Shown here piece by piece: positions 40,946-49,908 of a DNA stretch of 64,000 nucleotides. The translations under genes and the position numbers were made by a program. The stretch covers positions 1,364,001 to 1,428,000 of the forward strand of contig NZ_CP012117.1 in the NCBI RefSeq assembly GCF_001678905.1, read 5' to 3'. The DNA is from Dermabacter vaginalis. Its GTDB lineage: Bacteria > Actinomycetota > Actinomycetes > Actinomycetales > Dermabacteraceae. Position 1 is the stretch's first letter. Each line of letters opens with the position of its first letter. The notes beneath the pieces were generated by a model, which worked only from the letters and a program-made list of their open reading frames with translations, had not been told where the DNA came from and made no database searches.

Positions 40946-43588
40946 TTAATGTTTGCGAGCGGAGCGTGCAACGAGTGTGCCGCCCACGCCGAGCAGCACG
41001 AGAGCTCCGAGAGCGGTCACGAGGTAGGCGCTGCCTTCAACGCCTGTACGCGGAAGCGGCACGTGGCTCTTCTTCTTTCCTTGACTTGTAAGGCGGGTGG
41101 GCTCATCAGCCTTCGCTGGCGCTTCGACCGAGTTCGACGGCCCATCGGCAGGCGCGGGGGCAGGCTTCTCAGGTGCCTCACCCGCGCCCTCACCCTCGCC
41201 TGATTCGTCATCGGCGGGATCGGCAGGGAGGTCTTCCGACGGCTGTTCGCCTTCATCGGAGGCGACATCGAAGGCGTCACCGACCTTGCCGAGGCGGAGG
41301 AATACCGTCTCGCCAGTTGCGTCATCGAGGCCGTCGTTATCGGTGACGGCGTACATCGAGCCGTCCTTTGCGACGGTGAAGCCTTCGAGCTTTTCCTGGG
41401 TCCAGCCGTTGGTTGCACGCAGCTTCGGCAGAACGTCGAGGACCTTGCCCTTATCGAGCGCGATCGGCGCGCCGTTCGCGGCTGCGACTTCGTCTTCGCT
41501 GGGAAGCGCTACCTGAACGAGCTGCTTCACCTTGGCGTCGGGGCCGTTGAGCTTATCGCGTTCGATGAGCACGAGCGTGTTGTCGACGATCGTGAGTTCG
41601 GAAAGGCCCATCCAGTCGCCCTTCGCATCCGTCGCGGTGAGCTCGACCGTGTACCAGTTCCATTCCTTTGTCGTGGTGTTGTAGCGGCCGATGCGCGCGA
41701 CGTTGCCTTCGGCCTCCTCGAGCGGCTTGACGCTCGGGTCCTTCCACAGCGGGCGCTGGACGGCAACGAAGACCTCTTCCTCGCCTCGCTCGTTCATGCG
41801 GGCATCGATGCCCTCGAGGCCCCACTTGCCGATGTGTGCGGATACGTCCTCCGGAAGGGCGATCTCTTCCTGGATGTTGAGGTCGGCATCAGTGCGCACG
41901 AGGCGGTTCTTGTCGCCCGTCTTGCCTTCGGAGGCAAGCCAGAAGCCGCCATCCTCGCGTTGGCTGAGGCCTTCAATATCGATGTCCTCAGCTTGGGCAT
42001 TGCCCCGCTTGACGGCGCGGCGCTCTGTGATGAGTGCAGGTTCTTTCGAGGCATCAATGGTGTAGACGTAGGCAACGCCAAGAGCCGAATCGGAAGCGGC
42101 GTAAAGCGTGGTGGCGTCGGACTTGCTCCCCGCGAGCGAGCCGAGCGCCGTCCACGGAACCGCATGGCCTTCTTCTGACTTCGCAGAGACAATGCTCGGC
42201 TGGGCGGTTTCGGGGGCATCGGCACCGAGTTGGTACAGATTCACGGCGCTGCGCACGCGAGCGGAGGCGTCATCGGTCTCGCTCGAGACGGCGAGAAGGT
42301 TCCGCCCGGGAATCGGCAGAATCCCCTCTGGCCCGTTGGTCGTGAACAGGAGCTGCTCGAAGGTGGGGTTGGACGGGTCGTTCACGTTGTAGACCGCGAC
42401 GAAGTTGGAGCGCTCCGAGGCGACGAAGGCGTAGCGCACGCCGTCGATTTCGGCGACCGCGAGCCCTTCAATTTCGGGGCCTTTCTTGCCGGCGCGCTTC
42501 TCGTTATGGAGGCCGTACGCGTTGGCGAGTTCTTCGATCGAGTTTCCGGCGTCCCAGATCACTTCACCATCGGTGGCGAAGATGGTCCAGCCGCGCGAAC
42601 CGCCCTTCCAGTCGCCTTCGTTCGCGGTCGCGACGTGTTCATCATCGACCCACGCGATCGCGTCAGGTTCGCGCGGGATTCCATTGAGCGATTCGGTCGG
42701 CAGAATGTCGCCATCCTTGCTCGCATCAATGCCGTCGATGTTTGCCCAACCAGCGGTGAAGACGCTCGTAATCTCGTTCGTGTTGAGGTCGATGATCGCA
42801 ACGCCATTGTTCTCTTGGAGCGTGACGGCGAGCTCGTTCTTCGAGTTAATCGACACGTACTCGGGCTCGAGGTCCTCCGGGGTGTCAAGGCGCGCGCTCT
42901 TCACGATGTCGAGAACGTTGCCCTCGTCATCGGTAAAGTTCACCGGAACCGCGCTCCAGGTTGAAGGATCGCCCTCAAGCTTGATGGTCTGCACGAAGCC
43001 CGTAGGCATCTGCGGCAAACCGCCCTCGACGTCCTTGCGCTCTTCATCGCGCTGGTTTTCGATCGCGATTGCGGCAATCGAGCCATCCTTGTTGATGGCG
43101 ATCGAGTCAGGCTGGCCCTCGAGGTCGAGCGAGGCGACCTTTTCTCGTGTGCTGACATTGAGAACGTCGACGCGCCCCTTCGGATGCTCAAAGTCGCCGC
43201 CGGTCTCATCAATCACGACGAGCACGTATTCCCCGGCGGCAGCAACCGAGGTGGGCTGGTCATCGGCGTGTCCGAGCTCGGCGAGGGATACGCTGCCCGC
43301 ACCCTTGGGGTGATGGGGGTCGGAGATGTCGAGGAACCCGATGCGCTTGCCCGCGGCATCGGTGTAGATGAGGGTGTTGCCGTCCTCGCTCACGGTCGAG
43401 ATCTCGGCGACGGTTTCGTCGGCGGGGTCAACACCCTCGGGGGCGTTCATATATACCGGGTAGGTCGCGGTACGGGCGAAGGGGCTTTCGATGTTCTCGT
43501 CGCCATCGGCGAGAGCAGGGACAGCGAGGCCAAGGCCGAGCGAGCACACGAGTGCGCTCGCGGCAAAAATGGAGGAGGTACGCTTCAC
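40946..43588 (-). CDS. LPxTG-anchored surface protein with beta-propeller and esterase-like phytase domains
   Basis: An 880-aa secreted protein. It has a Sec signal peptide (residues 1-27, ending VPALA), then about 400 residues of propeller-type repeats of the choice-of-anchor I kind (NVSTREKVASLDLEGQPDSI, GLAVAEIDGVRYAFVASERS). A second domain from about residue 440 matches the esterase-like phytase family (DIDIEGLSQREDGGFWLASE, KWGLEGIDARM). An acidic Pro/Ala-rich wall-spanning linker follows, then LPRTG, a hydrophobic helix and ARSARKH, the sortase signal. Phosphatase or phytase activity is plausible but unproven. No sortase gene lies nearby. Terminator at 40889. Confidence 0.85.
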   Translation of the reverse strand: MKRTSSIFAASALVCSLGLGLAVPALADGDENIESPFARTATYPVYMNAPEGVDPADETVAEISTVSEDGNTLIYTDAAGKRIGFLDISDPHHPKGAGSVSLAELGHADDQPTSVAAAGEYVLVVIDETGGDFEHPKGRVDVLNVSTREKVASLDLEGQPDSIAINKDGSIAAIAIENQRDEERKDVEGGLPQMPTGFVQTIKLEGDPSTWSAVPVNFTDDEGNVLDIVKSARLDTPEDLEPEYVSINSKNELAVTLQENNGVAIIDLNTNEITSVFTAGWANIDGIDASKDGDILPTESLNGIPREPDAIAWVDDEHVATANEGDWKGGSRGWTIFATDGEVIWDAGNSIEELANAYGLHNEKRAGKKGPEIEGLAVAEIDGVRYAFVASERSNFVAVYNVNDPSNPTFEQLLFTTNGPEGILPIPGRNLLAVSSETDDASARVRSAVNLYQLGADAPETAQPSIVSAKSEEGHAVPWTALGSLAGSKSDATTLYAASDSALGVAYVYTIDASKEPALITERRAVKRGNAQAEDIDIEGLSQREDGGFWLASEGKTGDKNRLVRTDADLNIQEEIALPEDVSAHIGKWGLEGIDARMNERGEEEVFVAVQRPLWKDPSVKPLEEAEGNVARIGRYNTTTKEWNWYTVELTATDAKGDWMGLSELTIVDNTLVLIERDKLNGPDAKVKQLVQVALPSEDEVAAANGAPIALDKGKVLDVLPKLRATNGWTQEKLEGFTVAKDGSMYAVTDNDGLDDATGETVFLRLGKVGDAFDVASDEGEQPSEDLPADPADDESGEGEGAGEAPEKPAPAPADGPSNSVEAPAKADEPTRLTSQGKKKSHVPLPRTGVEGSAYLVTALGALVLLGVGGTLVARSARKH

Positions 43589-43729
43589 GTCAGTACTTTC
43601 TAAGAGATGCGAGATCGTTCACGTGCGCCGGGGAAAGTTCACGCATCTCCCATGATTCTCCTGCTCGGTAAACGCACGGTTACGCAGCGGAGAGTGTTGA
43701 ATGAATCGCTCCGCTCCAAGCAGGAAAAA

Positions 43730-43766
43730 CGCGGCTCGACGGCGGCCTAGAAACCGTCGAGCCGCG
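43730..43766 (-). terminator. Terminator after the S9 peptidase gene
   Basis: A perfect 13-bp stem, CGCGGCTCGACGG (43730-43742) with CCGTCGAGCCGCG (43754-43766), has an A5 run on the left, that is T5 after the stem on the minus strand. Confidence 0.9.
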
Positions 43767-43780
43767 CGGCGAGTCTCACG

Positions 43781-45808
43781 CTACCCGAGCAGGTCTGGGT
43801 AGTCGGTCTCCATGCCCTTGACGTGACGATCCACGAACGCGAGAACCGTCGAGTACCACGTGAAAGCGTTGTTCGGCGTCAGCACCCAGTGGTTCTCATT
43901 CGGGAAATAGAGGAAGCGGTGAGGGTTCTCCTCCGGGCTCTTGCCCGAGGCCTCAAGCAGCTCGTACCAGAGGCGCAGGCCCTCGCCGATCGGAACGCGA
44001 TAATCCTTATCGCCGTGAATCACGAGCATGGGCGCGACGATCTCCCCCACTGAATCGGCGGGGTTGTACTCGGCCACATGAGCATCATCGAGGTGGGCAC
44101 CCCAGTGCTGGCCAGCGTCGGTCGTGTGGCGGAACTGGTCGATGTTCCACAGGGACGCATGCGTAACGATGCAGTCGAAGAAGTCTCCCGTATGGCCCGC
44201 CACCCAATTCGCCATGTAGCCGCCGTAGGATCCGCCAAGCGCAGCCTTCTTCGTCTCATCGATTTCGGGGCGTTCGAGCGCGGCTTTGGTGGCGCGCATG
44301 ATGTCGTCGAACGGGCTCCCACCAAGCTGATCCCAACCACGGTCGATCATCTGCTGACCGTAGCCGGTCGAGATGGCGGGGTCAGGAAGAAGCACCGCGT
44401 AGCCACGGGCGACGGCCGTCCACGGGTTCCAGCGCCAACTCCAGCTGTTCCACGAGCCGAAGGGGCCACCGTGAATCCACAGGAGCAGCGGAGCGGGATT
44501 CTCGGCGTTCGCTCCGCTCGGCACACACAGCCACGAGCGCACGCTCGTGCCATCCTCGGCTTCAATGCTGAATTCCGTGAGATCGCCGGGCACCTCGGGA
44601 GCCTCAAGAGGAGCATCGATGCGGCTCACCTCGCGCGTGTCGGGATCGAGGCGCACGGGAAGAGGCGGCTGGTCGATTGCATCCTGAAGCGCCACAAGGG
44701 TTCCGCTTCGCTCATCAAGGGCGAGGTGGGAGTAGTGGAACTTCCCTTCGGTGAGGAGCTCGACGGTTCCTTCCTCAGTATCGAGCTTGAAGATTCCGCC
44801 GCGACCCTCGTGATCGGCCGTGAAGTAGAGGCTCTTTCCGCACGGCGTGATCGTGGCATCTCCGATCCAGTCAGAGAAGTTCGTGGCGGTCGCGGTGCGC
44901 TCGTGAGTCCCAAGGTCGTAGATCGAGTACTCGAGCTTCAGCGGCACCGTTCGGCTCACCGCCTGCTCACGGGCAAGGAGGAGGTAATCCCCCGCGGGGC
45001 TCACCGCTTCGAGCATGTGATGGGCGCCGTCTTCTTCGGCAAGTGTCGTCACCTTTCCCGATTCGACGTCGACCTTGATCACGGTGGAAAAAGCGTCGGT
45101 GCCGCGCACAGTGCGCGTGAGGGTCGCGTACACCGAGGAACCGTCGGAACTAATCTGGGCACCCGAGACCCGTTCGTACGGGGCAAAGTGGGTGAGCTGG
45201 CGAAGCTCGAGTTGTGCATCGTCGTCTTCGGCATCGAGCGGCTCGGCCACGAAGATCTGGCTCACGGTGGGGCCAAGATCGTGATCCCACGCGCGCACGG
45301 GATAGCCGGTGTGGAGGATGCCCGTGAATTTCTTGTCTTCGCGCTCCTTCGCGATGCGAGCGTCGTCTTCGGCGTCCTTCGCGTGAGGATGCACACCGCT
45401 CACGAGCGCAATGTGTCCGCTTTCGCGCGCGATGCTGAGTCCGGCAAAGCCCGAGTGGCGCTTTGCGACGACGCGGGCCTCTCCCCCGCCATTCGGAAGA
45501 AGAAAGAGGCGCTGTTCGCTGTCATCGTCGCCGGTCTCCCGCTTCGCGGTGAAAAGGATGTCGCCCTCATTGGTGATGCCCGCGAGGGCCTCCCCTTCGA
45601 GGCCGCGCGTGAGGCGGCGTGGCTTGCGTGTGTCGCCTTCTCCGCACGGAAGCTCCCACAGAGCACTCATGTACGCGTTTTTCTTATGATTGAGTTCGGT
45701 GCGTACCGCAATGCGGCGGTCCCCTGCGGGAGAAAGCGCCAGGCCCGAAAAGCGCGGCTCGGCGACGAACTGTGTCAGGTCATGAAAAATTGATGCTGTC
45801 TCAGTCAT
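43781..45808 (-). CDS. S9-family serine peptidase (prolyl oligopeptidase/acylaminoacyl-peptidase type)
   Basis: A 675-aa cytoplasmic peptidase without signal peptide. Residues about 1-410 form a beta-propeller; the alpha/beta-hydrolase domain has Ser527 in GGSYGGYM, Asp602 in HGDKDYRVP and His640 in NENHWV, a complete triad. The upstream oxyanion region IHGGPFGSW is present. Such enzymes cleave oligopeptides or acylated N-termini. ATG 45808 has no SD, but TAGGCT ends 6 nt upstream (leaderless). It adds to the peptide-processing set in this window. Strong terminator at 43730. Confidence 0.92.
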   Translation of the reverse strand: MTETASIFHDLTQFVAEPRFSGLALSPAGDRRIAVRTELNHKKNAYMSALWELPCGEGDTRKPRRLTRGLEGEALAGITNEGDILFTAKRETGDDDSEQRLFLLPNGGGEARVVAKRHSGFAGLSIARESGHIALVSGVHPHAKDAEDDARIAKEREDKKFTGILHTGYPVRAWDHDLGPTVSQIFVAEPLDAEDDDAQLELRQLTHFAPYERVSGAQISSDGSSVYATLTRTVRGTDAFSTVIKVDVESGKVTTLAEEDGAHHMLEAVSPAGDYLLLAREQAVSRTVPLKLEYSIYDLGTHERTATATNFSDWIGDATITPCGKSLYFTADHEGRGGIFKLDTEEGTVELLTEGKFHYSHLALDERSGTLVALQDAIDQPPLPVRLDPDTREVSRIDAPLEAPEVPGDLTEFSIEAEDGTSVRSWLCVPSGANAENPAPLLLWIHGGPFGSWNSWSWRWNPWTAVARGYAVLLPDPAISTGYGQQMIDRGWDQLGGSPFDDIMRATKAALERPEIDETKKAALGGSYGGYMANWVAGHTGDFFDCIVTHASLWNIDQFRHTTDAGQHWGAHLDDAHVAEYNPADSVGEIVAPMLVIHGDKDYRVPIGEGLRLWYELLEASGKSPEENPHRFLYFPNENHWVLTPNNAFTWYSTVLAFVDRHVKGMETDYPDLLG

Positions 45809-45814
45809 GGAGAA

Positions 45815-45820
45815 AGCCTA
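45815..45820 (-). promoter_or_regulatory. Candidate -10 (TAGGCT) for leaderless S9 peptidase mRNA
   Basis: Minus-strand TAGGCT, then 6 nt, then ATG 45808. No SD. The -35 is not obvious. Upstream, 45821-46080 carries no recognisable gene. Confidence 0.5.
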
Positions 45821-46080
45821 GCGAGGAAAGCGCACAGAGTGCTGCGCGTCTCACCCAGAGAAAGTTGGCCCCGACAAACGAAAAACCCCAGACGACCATA
45901 CCGGCAACCTGGGACTTTAGTTCGGCGTGGACCTAGCGCGACAGTGCTCTAACCTTGCCCCATCCCTCCAGTTGGCCGTCTCCTCGCATCGTGCGATCCG
46001 TCGACGGCGCAAAAAAGTTCACGGTATCGCTGGCCTCCACCCGTCCGCTCCCGAGTCCGCTTCCGCGGTTGACCTCAGCA

Positions 46081-46284
46081 ATGATGGATGAGGCAGAGCG
46101 CCGCTACTTCGATGGTGAGATCCTGCGACTGATCGCGAACGACCTGGGACTGAGCCGTCAACGCCTCGCTGAACGGTTGCGGGAGCGAGGCGTGCGGCTG
46201 CGTCGTGAGAAGCCATCATCGGAACAGGTGCTTGAGATGTGCCGTGCGTTCGCCGCCGCCCTGCCCATCGCCCTCCGCATCTGA
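46081..46284 (+). pseudogene. HTH fragment resembling a resolvase/recombinase C-terminal tail
   Basis: From ATG 46081 the frame reads MMDEAERRYFDGEILRLIAN then DLGLSRQRLAERLRERGVRLRR (given in two parts), a helix-turn-helix like the DNA-binding tail of serine recombinases and resolvases. It begins a second similar segment (SSEQVLEMCRAF) and then runs out at 46284. No catalytic domain is present upstream. Most likely a truncated relic of a mobile element; a small intact regulator is the alternative. Confidence 0.45.
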
Positions 46285-46291
46285 GATGTTG

Positions 46292-47353
46292 TCAGTCGGT
46301 GGGCTTGACCAGGATCGTGGCACCGGGGTCGACGTCGGGAGCTGCGGCGAGGGTCGGGAGCTCGGCACTGTCGAGGCCGGCCATCTCCAACGCGGCCTGT
46401 CCGGACAGATGCGCCGAGCGCACGGACTGTCCGTTCGCGATGGAGGCGTAGAACTGGGCGGCGTAGTTGATGGCGTCTCCGTCGTAGATGCTGTCGGCCA
46501 TGCCGATGGCGAACGGGACGACGTCCGCGACGAGTTGATCGATCTGCGCGGCAGATTTGCAGGCGTTGAGCAGCACGAGCAGGGGCGGGTCGTCAGTGGC
46601 GGCGATGGCGCGGGAGAACGCGCGCGCCGTGACGACGTGCCCGACGTACGGTGCGTCGGTGTCGTGTTCGAAGACGATGAGGCCTTCGTTGCTGTGTCCG
46701 GAGAAGTGCACGACGTGCGGACGGAACTTGGTGATGCCGTCCAGCAGGTCGCTCGCGGTCGCGGCAGGGCGGACATCGAGTTCGATCAGGTCTCGGTGCA
46801 GCGCGGACTCGACGGCGGAACGGATGCGCTTCTGCTCTCGCCCGACGCGCAGATCGCCTTCGGAGGACGCGCCGAGCAACAGCACCCGCAGCTTCTCGGG
46901 CTTGGGTGCACGCAGTTCCCGGAGCGCTTCGCCAACAGCATGTTCCGTACGGTCGAAGCGTGCCTCGGTCGCCGCGCGTTCGGCGGCTGCGCGCCGATCA
47001 GCCGCGGTCTGCTCTCGCTTGCGCTTCCGTTCCACCGCGTCGGCCTCGGAGCGCTCTGCCCTGGCGAGCTTGGTCTGAAGGTCTGCTTCCTGCTTCCGAT
47101 ACCCGGAGGCCTTGCCCTGCCACTTGTTCGCTTCGCTTCCGGCGGACGCGGCCTCCTTGTCGCGCTGAGCGGCCCGGCTCAGCTTCGATCTCTGTGTCGA
47201 CGCGCTCTTGGTCTTCGTAGCCTCCTGGCGCGCCTTGTCCGCCTCGGCACGCTTCTTCGACTCCTTGTTCCGGTACTCACCGGCCTTCTTTTCCGCATCG
47301 ACCCGTTGCTTCCGCTTGCGCTCAAGCTCTCCGCGGTACCGCTGTGATCCCAA
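46292..47353 (-). CDS. Coiled-coil protein with CHAT-like (caspase-clan) cysteine protease domain
   Basis: A 353-aa protein. Residues about 8-140 are almost entirely charged and Ala-rich (ERKRKQRVDAEKKAGEYRNK style), a long coiled coil. Residues about 150-345 resemble CHAT/caspase-like domains: KLRVLLLGASSEGDLRVGRE as the first strand, catalytic His220 in VVHFSGHSNEGLIVFE, and Cys265 in LLVLLNACKSAAQ, then VVPFAIGMADSIYDGDAINY. No membrane segment. The start is TTG 47353 with GAGAGGAG 6 nt upstream. CHAT proteases are often effectors in prokaryotic immunity or conflict systems. Neighbours are mobile-element relics and a tRNA gene. Target and activator unknown. Confidence 0.72.
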   Translation of the reverse strand: MGSQRYRGELERKRKQRVDAEKKAGEYRNKESKKRAEADKARQEATKTKSASTQRSKLSRAAQRDKEAASAGSEANKWQGKASGYRKQEADLQTKLARAERSEADAVERKRKREQTAADRRAAAERAATEARFDRTEHAVGEALRELRAPKPEKLRVLLLGASSEGDLRVGREQKRIRSAVESALHRDLIELDVRPAATASDLLDGITKFRPHVVHFSGHSNEGLIVFEHDTDAPYVGHVVTARAFSRAIAATDDPPLLVLLNACKSAAQIDQLVADVVPFAIGMADSIYDGDAINYAAQFYASIANGQSVRSAHLSGQAALEMAGLDSAELPTLAAAPDVDPGATILVKPTD

Positions 47354-47507
47354 CTCGGCTCCTCTCGACTCTCCTGCTTGGCAATGCTATCCGGCACCAC
47401 TGGCACAGCAGAGCGTGCGCACCTGGCAGGCACAGCGCCTCGATCCCCTTCACCTCCGAGGTCGGGGCGCTGCCCTGTTCACCCCTTTGACGCGAGAAGA
47501 GGCCATC

Positions 47508-47858
47508 ATGCCGACGTTCAACGACGCCCACGCAGATGCCCGCGAGGCCGCCGAAGCGGTGCGTGGGCTCGCCCACGCCATCCAGCACGTCGAGAACCCC
47601 GACGTGTTGTATCCGGTGGTCGGGGAGCTGATGGCGACCATCCGGCGCCTTTCGCAGGTGCTCGACCATCTCGCCCGCGCCCTGTTCACCCGCATCACCA
47701 TCGACGACGAAGAGAATGCCACCTACACACCCGACAAGACCACCGCCAGCGTCCTTGCCCACACCGGCATTAACGCCCCGGCGCACCTCACCGCAGAAAC
47801 AAAACTGCCCCGCCATCAGGCAGGGCAGTTTCGATTATCTAAACTTACGTGGAGCTAA
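47508..47858 (+). pseudogene. Mobile-element-type hypothetical protein, 3' end truncated into tRNA-Ala
   Basis: Begins MPTFNDAHADAREAAEAVRG with an AGAAGAGG SD, then helical segments (LAHAIQHVENPDVLYPVVGE; ATIRRLSQVLDHLARALFTR). It resembles small proteins carried on actinobacterial plasmids and integrative elements (recalled, not searched). The frame reads through a terminator hairpin (47802-47831) and stops inside the tRNA-Ala gene, so the natural C-terminus has probably been lost by recombination at the tRNA. Confidence 0.5.
47802..47831. terminator. Terminator-like hairpin beside tRNA-Ala
   Basis: AAACTGCCC (47802-47810) and GGGCAGTTT (47823-47831) form a 9-bp stem with A/T ends on both strands. 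It is placed to end the minus-strand tRNA-Ala transcript 19 bp after the mature 3' end. Confidence 0.75.
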
Positions 47859-47922
47859 CGGGATTCGAACCCGTGACCTTCTGCATGCCATGCAGACGCG
47901 CTACCAACTGCGCCATAGCCCC
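47850..47922 (-). tRNA. tRNA-Ala (anticodon GGC)
   Basis: The 73-nt minus-strand cloverleaf begins GGGGCTATGGCGCAGTTGGT. Acceptor arms GGGGCTA/TAGCTCC are followed by discriminator A, with CCA not encoded. The anticodon stem TCTGC/GCAGA holds loop ATGGCAT, giving anticodon GGC (reads GCC/GCU). The T arm contains GGGTTCGAATCCC. The 3' end borders the relic island, and tRNA 3' ends are common integration sites. Confidence 0.97.
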
Positions 47923-47966
47923 AAATTTTTGGGCGTCGCCGTAGCGACTCCAGCAATATTACACGC

Positions 47967-48608
47967 TCATTGGGCGGCAGCGAAATCCGGTGGGAGGTTC
48001 AGTGATGTGAGCCTCACCCACCCTGCGCCTTCACTTCGACGCATCACCTCAACGACCGCGCGGTGGCAATTATCCATGCTTGCGAGCCCACGGAAATCAC
48101 CTTCACCAGCACCGATCATCGCGGCGAGACCAAGGGAAATCGCGGCGCCGTGGGCGACCACGACGACCGTGCCGGATTCGTGACGCGCGGAAAACTCACG
48201 GCAGGCCGCATCGAAGCGACGCGCCACATCTGCCCTGTGCTCAACTCGCGCCTTCTCGAGGACACTCGATACGCCAGCACGCCACAGCGCGAACTCGAAC
48301 GGCCAGCCCTTTTCGATCTCGTCGCGGGTAAGCCCTTCCCAGTCGCCGAAACCACGTTCGCGCAGGCGAGCGTCGGACATGACCTCGAGTCCGTGGGGCG
48401 CTGCGACCGCCTCTGCCGTGCTTTTCGCCCGACCGAGCGGCGAGCTGTACACGGCTACCACGGATTCGTCAGCCGAGAGGGACTCGCCTACGGCGCGTGC
48501 TTGCGCGAGACCAGTTTCGTTGAGCGGAATGTCGGAAGCGCCTTGGATACGGCCGCTGAAGTTGTAGTCGGTTTGTCCGTGGCGCACAAGAATGAGGCGG
48601 GAAGCCAT
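47967..48608 (-). CDS. Histidine phosphatase family protein (GpgP/PGAM-like)
   Basis: A 213-aa phosphohydrolase. Catalytic RHG lies in LILVRHGQTDYNFSGRIQG (His near residue 9), the second Arg in YSSPLGRAKSTA, the general-acid Glu in LRERGFGDWEG, and the second His in VVVAHGAAI. Gene order nadD-(x)-rsfS-phosphatase matches Rv2421c-Rv2420c-Rv2419c, where Rv2419c is glucosyl-3-phosphoglycerate phosphatase. Orthology is likely but the substrate is inferred. ATG 48608 touches the rsfS stop. Confidence 0.88.
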   Translation of the reverse strand: MASRLILVRHGQTDYNFSGRIQGASDIPLNETGLAQARAVGESLSADESVVAVYSSPLGRAKSTAEAVAAPHGLEVMSDARLRERGFGDWEGLTRDEIEKGWPFEFALWRAGVSSVLEKARVEHRADVARRFDAACREFSARHESGTVVVVAHGAAISLGLAAMIGAGEGDFRGLASMDNCHRAVVEVMRRSEGAGWVRLTSLNLPPDFAAAQ

Positions 48609-48997
48609 TACTCCGCCTGCGTCTCAGCCTCGGGGCCAAGGTCCAGGTCGAGGTCGATCGTCGGGGCATCGCGCCACAGGCGTTCAAGGGCGTAAAACGC
48701 GCGGTCCTCGGCATGCTGAACGTGCACAACGATGTCGGTAAAGTCGAGGAGAATCCAGCGAGCATCCTTCTCGCCCTCGCGGCGTTTCGGCTTGTAGCCC
48801 GCCTTGAACATTTCTTCTTCAACGCCGTTGACGATCGCGTTCACCTGGCGTTCCGAGTCACCTGAGCACACGACGAAGACGTCGGTGATCACGAGCTGCT
48901 CCGAAACATCGAGCGCGATGACATTTCCCGCGAGCTTGTCGGCTGCAGCCTGCCCGGCGATGCGGGCCATGTCGATGGATTCCTGGGTTGCGGTCAC
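48608..48997 (-). CDS. rsfS: Ribosome silencing factor RsfS
   Basis: A 129-aa protein that binds ribosomal protein L14 and blocks subunit joining in starvation. Family features are KLAGNVIALDVSEQLVITDV, FVVCSGDSERQVNAI, WILLDFTDIVVHVQHAEDRA and FYALERLWRDAP. It overlaps the upstream membrane-protein gene by 4 bp and the phosphatase by 1 bp, in a tight operon with nadD. Confidence 0.95.
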   Translation of the reverse strand: MTATQESIDMARIAGQAAADKLAGNVIALDVSEQLVITDVFVVCSGDSERQVNAIVNGVEEEMFKAGYKPKRREGEKDARWILLDFTDIVVHVQHAEDRAFYALERLWRDAPTIDLDLDLGPEAETQAE

Positions 48998-49908
48998 GAA
49001 GTGAGTCCTCCGGAAAGGTCAAAGGGGATGGTCTCAGGGGCGGGCGCAAGAGCATTGACGATGCCGGGCCCGATGACGCCGGTCATGAGAAGGGCGACGA
49101 GAGTGATCGCGATGGCGGCGACGATCAGCCACGTCACCCACATGCCGACTCCACCGGATGTGCGGCTCGGCTTGTGGAGCACAGCGCCGTCAAATCGTGC
49201 GGCCGGTTTCGGCTCGGGCGCCTGGTCTGCAGGAAGGTCACCCACTTCAAGCCATTCGGAGGCATCGGTGAGATCGCCCGCGTCGGTCGTCTCGTACACG
49301 GGACCGGGTTCTGGGGCAGGGTCGGCTGGTTTCGGGGCAAGTGCCTCGGAAGCGCTCGTGTCTTCAACCTCGGGCCCTTCGGTCACGGACGTCCAGGCCG
49401 ACGCTTGCGCGGCCTCACCTGGTTCCGCCTCGGTACCCATGATGTGTGCCTGGGGTTCGGTAGCGGGCTCGGCGGCGTCGGCCTCGGGAGTCCGAAGTGA
49501 ACCGGGCCACGAACCCTTTTTCGTTCCGACGCTCGCCGCGGGAAGAGCGTCGCTCAGCGAATCGGGGGACTCCCCCGGCGCGTCCTGCGGGGCAGCTTTG
49601 GCCATGCCGGTGCTTTCGGCAGGTGGTTCATCGACCTTCACCTCGGAGGCAGCTGCCGCCTGAGCACCCTCGTCACTGCCTGGCATCACGGAGACATCGG
49701 CGCGGCGCTTCGCACGCTTGCCCGTGTAGTGCTTGAGTTCGGGAAGCTGCTCATCCGCAACCGGGGGAATGACCGCCGTGCGGCGCGCATAAAGCGTGAG
49801 GTCGCCCGTCACGCCGCGAGTCGCCGACGTGTTCTGCTCGTCACTGCTCACGGCGCGGGCGCGGCGCCCGTGCCGACGACCGGAAAGCTGCGTCTCAGTT
49901 CCCGTCAT
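48994..49908 (-). CDS. Single-pass membrane protein with long disordered cytoplasmic region
   Basis: About 304 aa. The N-terminal 240 residues are low-complexity (Ala, Glu, Pro, Ser), with a basic patch near [14 protein letters not shown]. One membrane helix lies near the C-terminus ([20 protein letters not shown]), then a short exported tail. No known domain; proteins of this layout between nadD and rsfS occur in related actinobacteria. ATG 49908 follows AGGAAG, and GTG 49914 is too close to the SD. It overlaps nadD by 14 bp. Confidence 0.7.
   Translation of the reverse strand: MTGTETQLSGRRHGRRARAVSSDEQNTSATRGVTGDLTLYARRTAVIPPVADEQLPELKHYTGKRAKRRADVSVMPGSDEGAQAAAASEVKVDEPPAESTGMAKAAPQDAPGESPDSLSDALPAASVGTKKGSWPGSLRTPEADAAEPATEPQAHIMGTEAEPGEAAQASAWTSVTEGPEVEDTSASEALAPKPADPAPEPGPVYETTDAGDLTDASEWLEVGDLPADQAPEPKPAARFDGAVLHKPSRTSGGVGMWVTWLIVAAIAITLVALLMTGVIGPGIVNALAPAPETIPFDLSGGLTS

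Noticed and set aside
44078-45793. 571-codon open frame on the plus strand
   Set aside because: Antisense to the S9 peptidase, which has a complete Ser-Asp-His triad.
46205-47347. 380-codon open frame on the plus strand opposite the CHAT-like gene
   Set aside because: No motif and biased composition. The minus-strand frame has a good SD, coiled-coil periodicity and catalytic His/Cys motifs.
45821-47850. Search for a second copy of the tRNA-Ala 3' end as attR of an integrated element
   Set aside because: No repeat of the tRNA 3' sequence was found by eye in 45.8-46.3 kb, so no attachment sites or integrase are claimed; the island is called a relic only.
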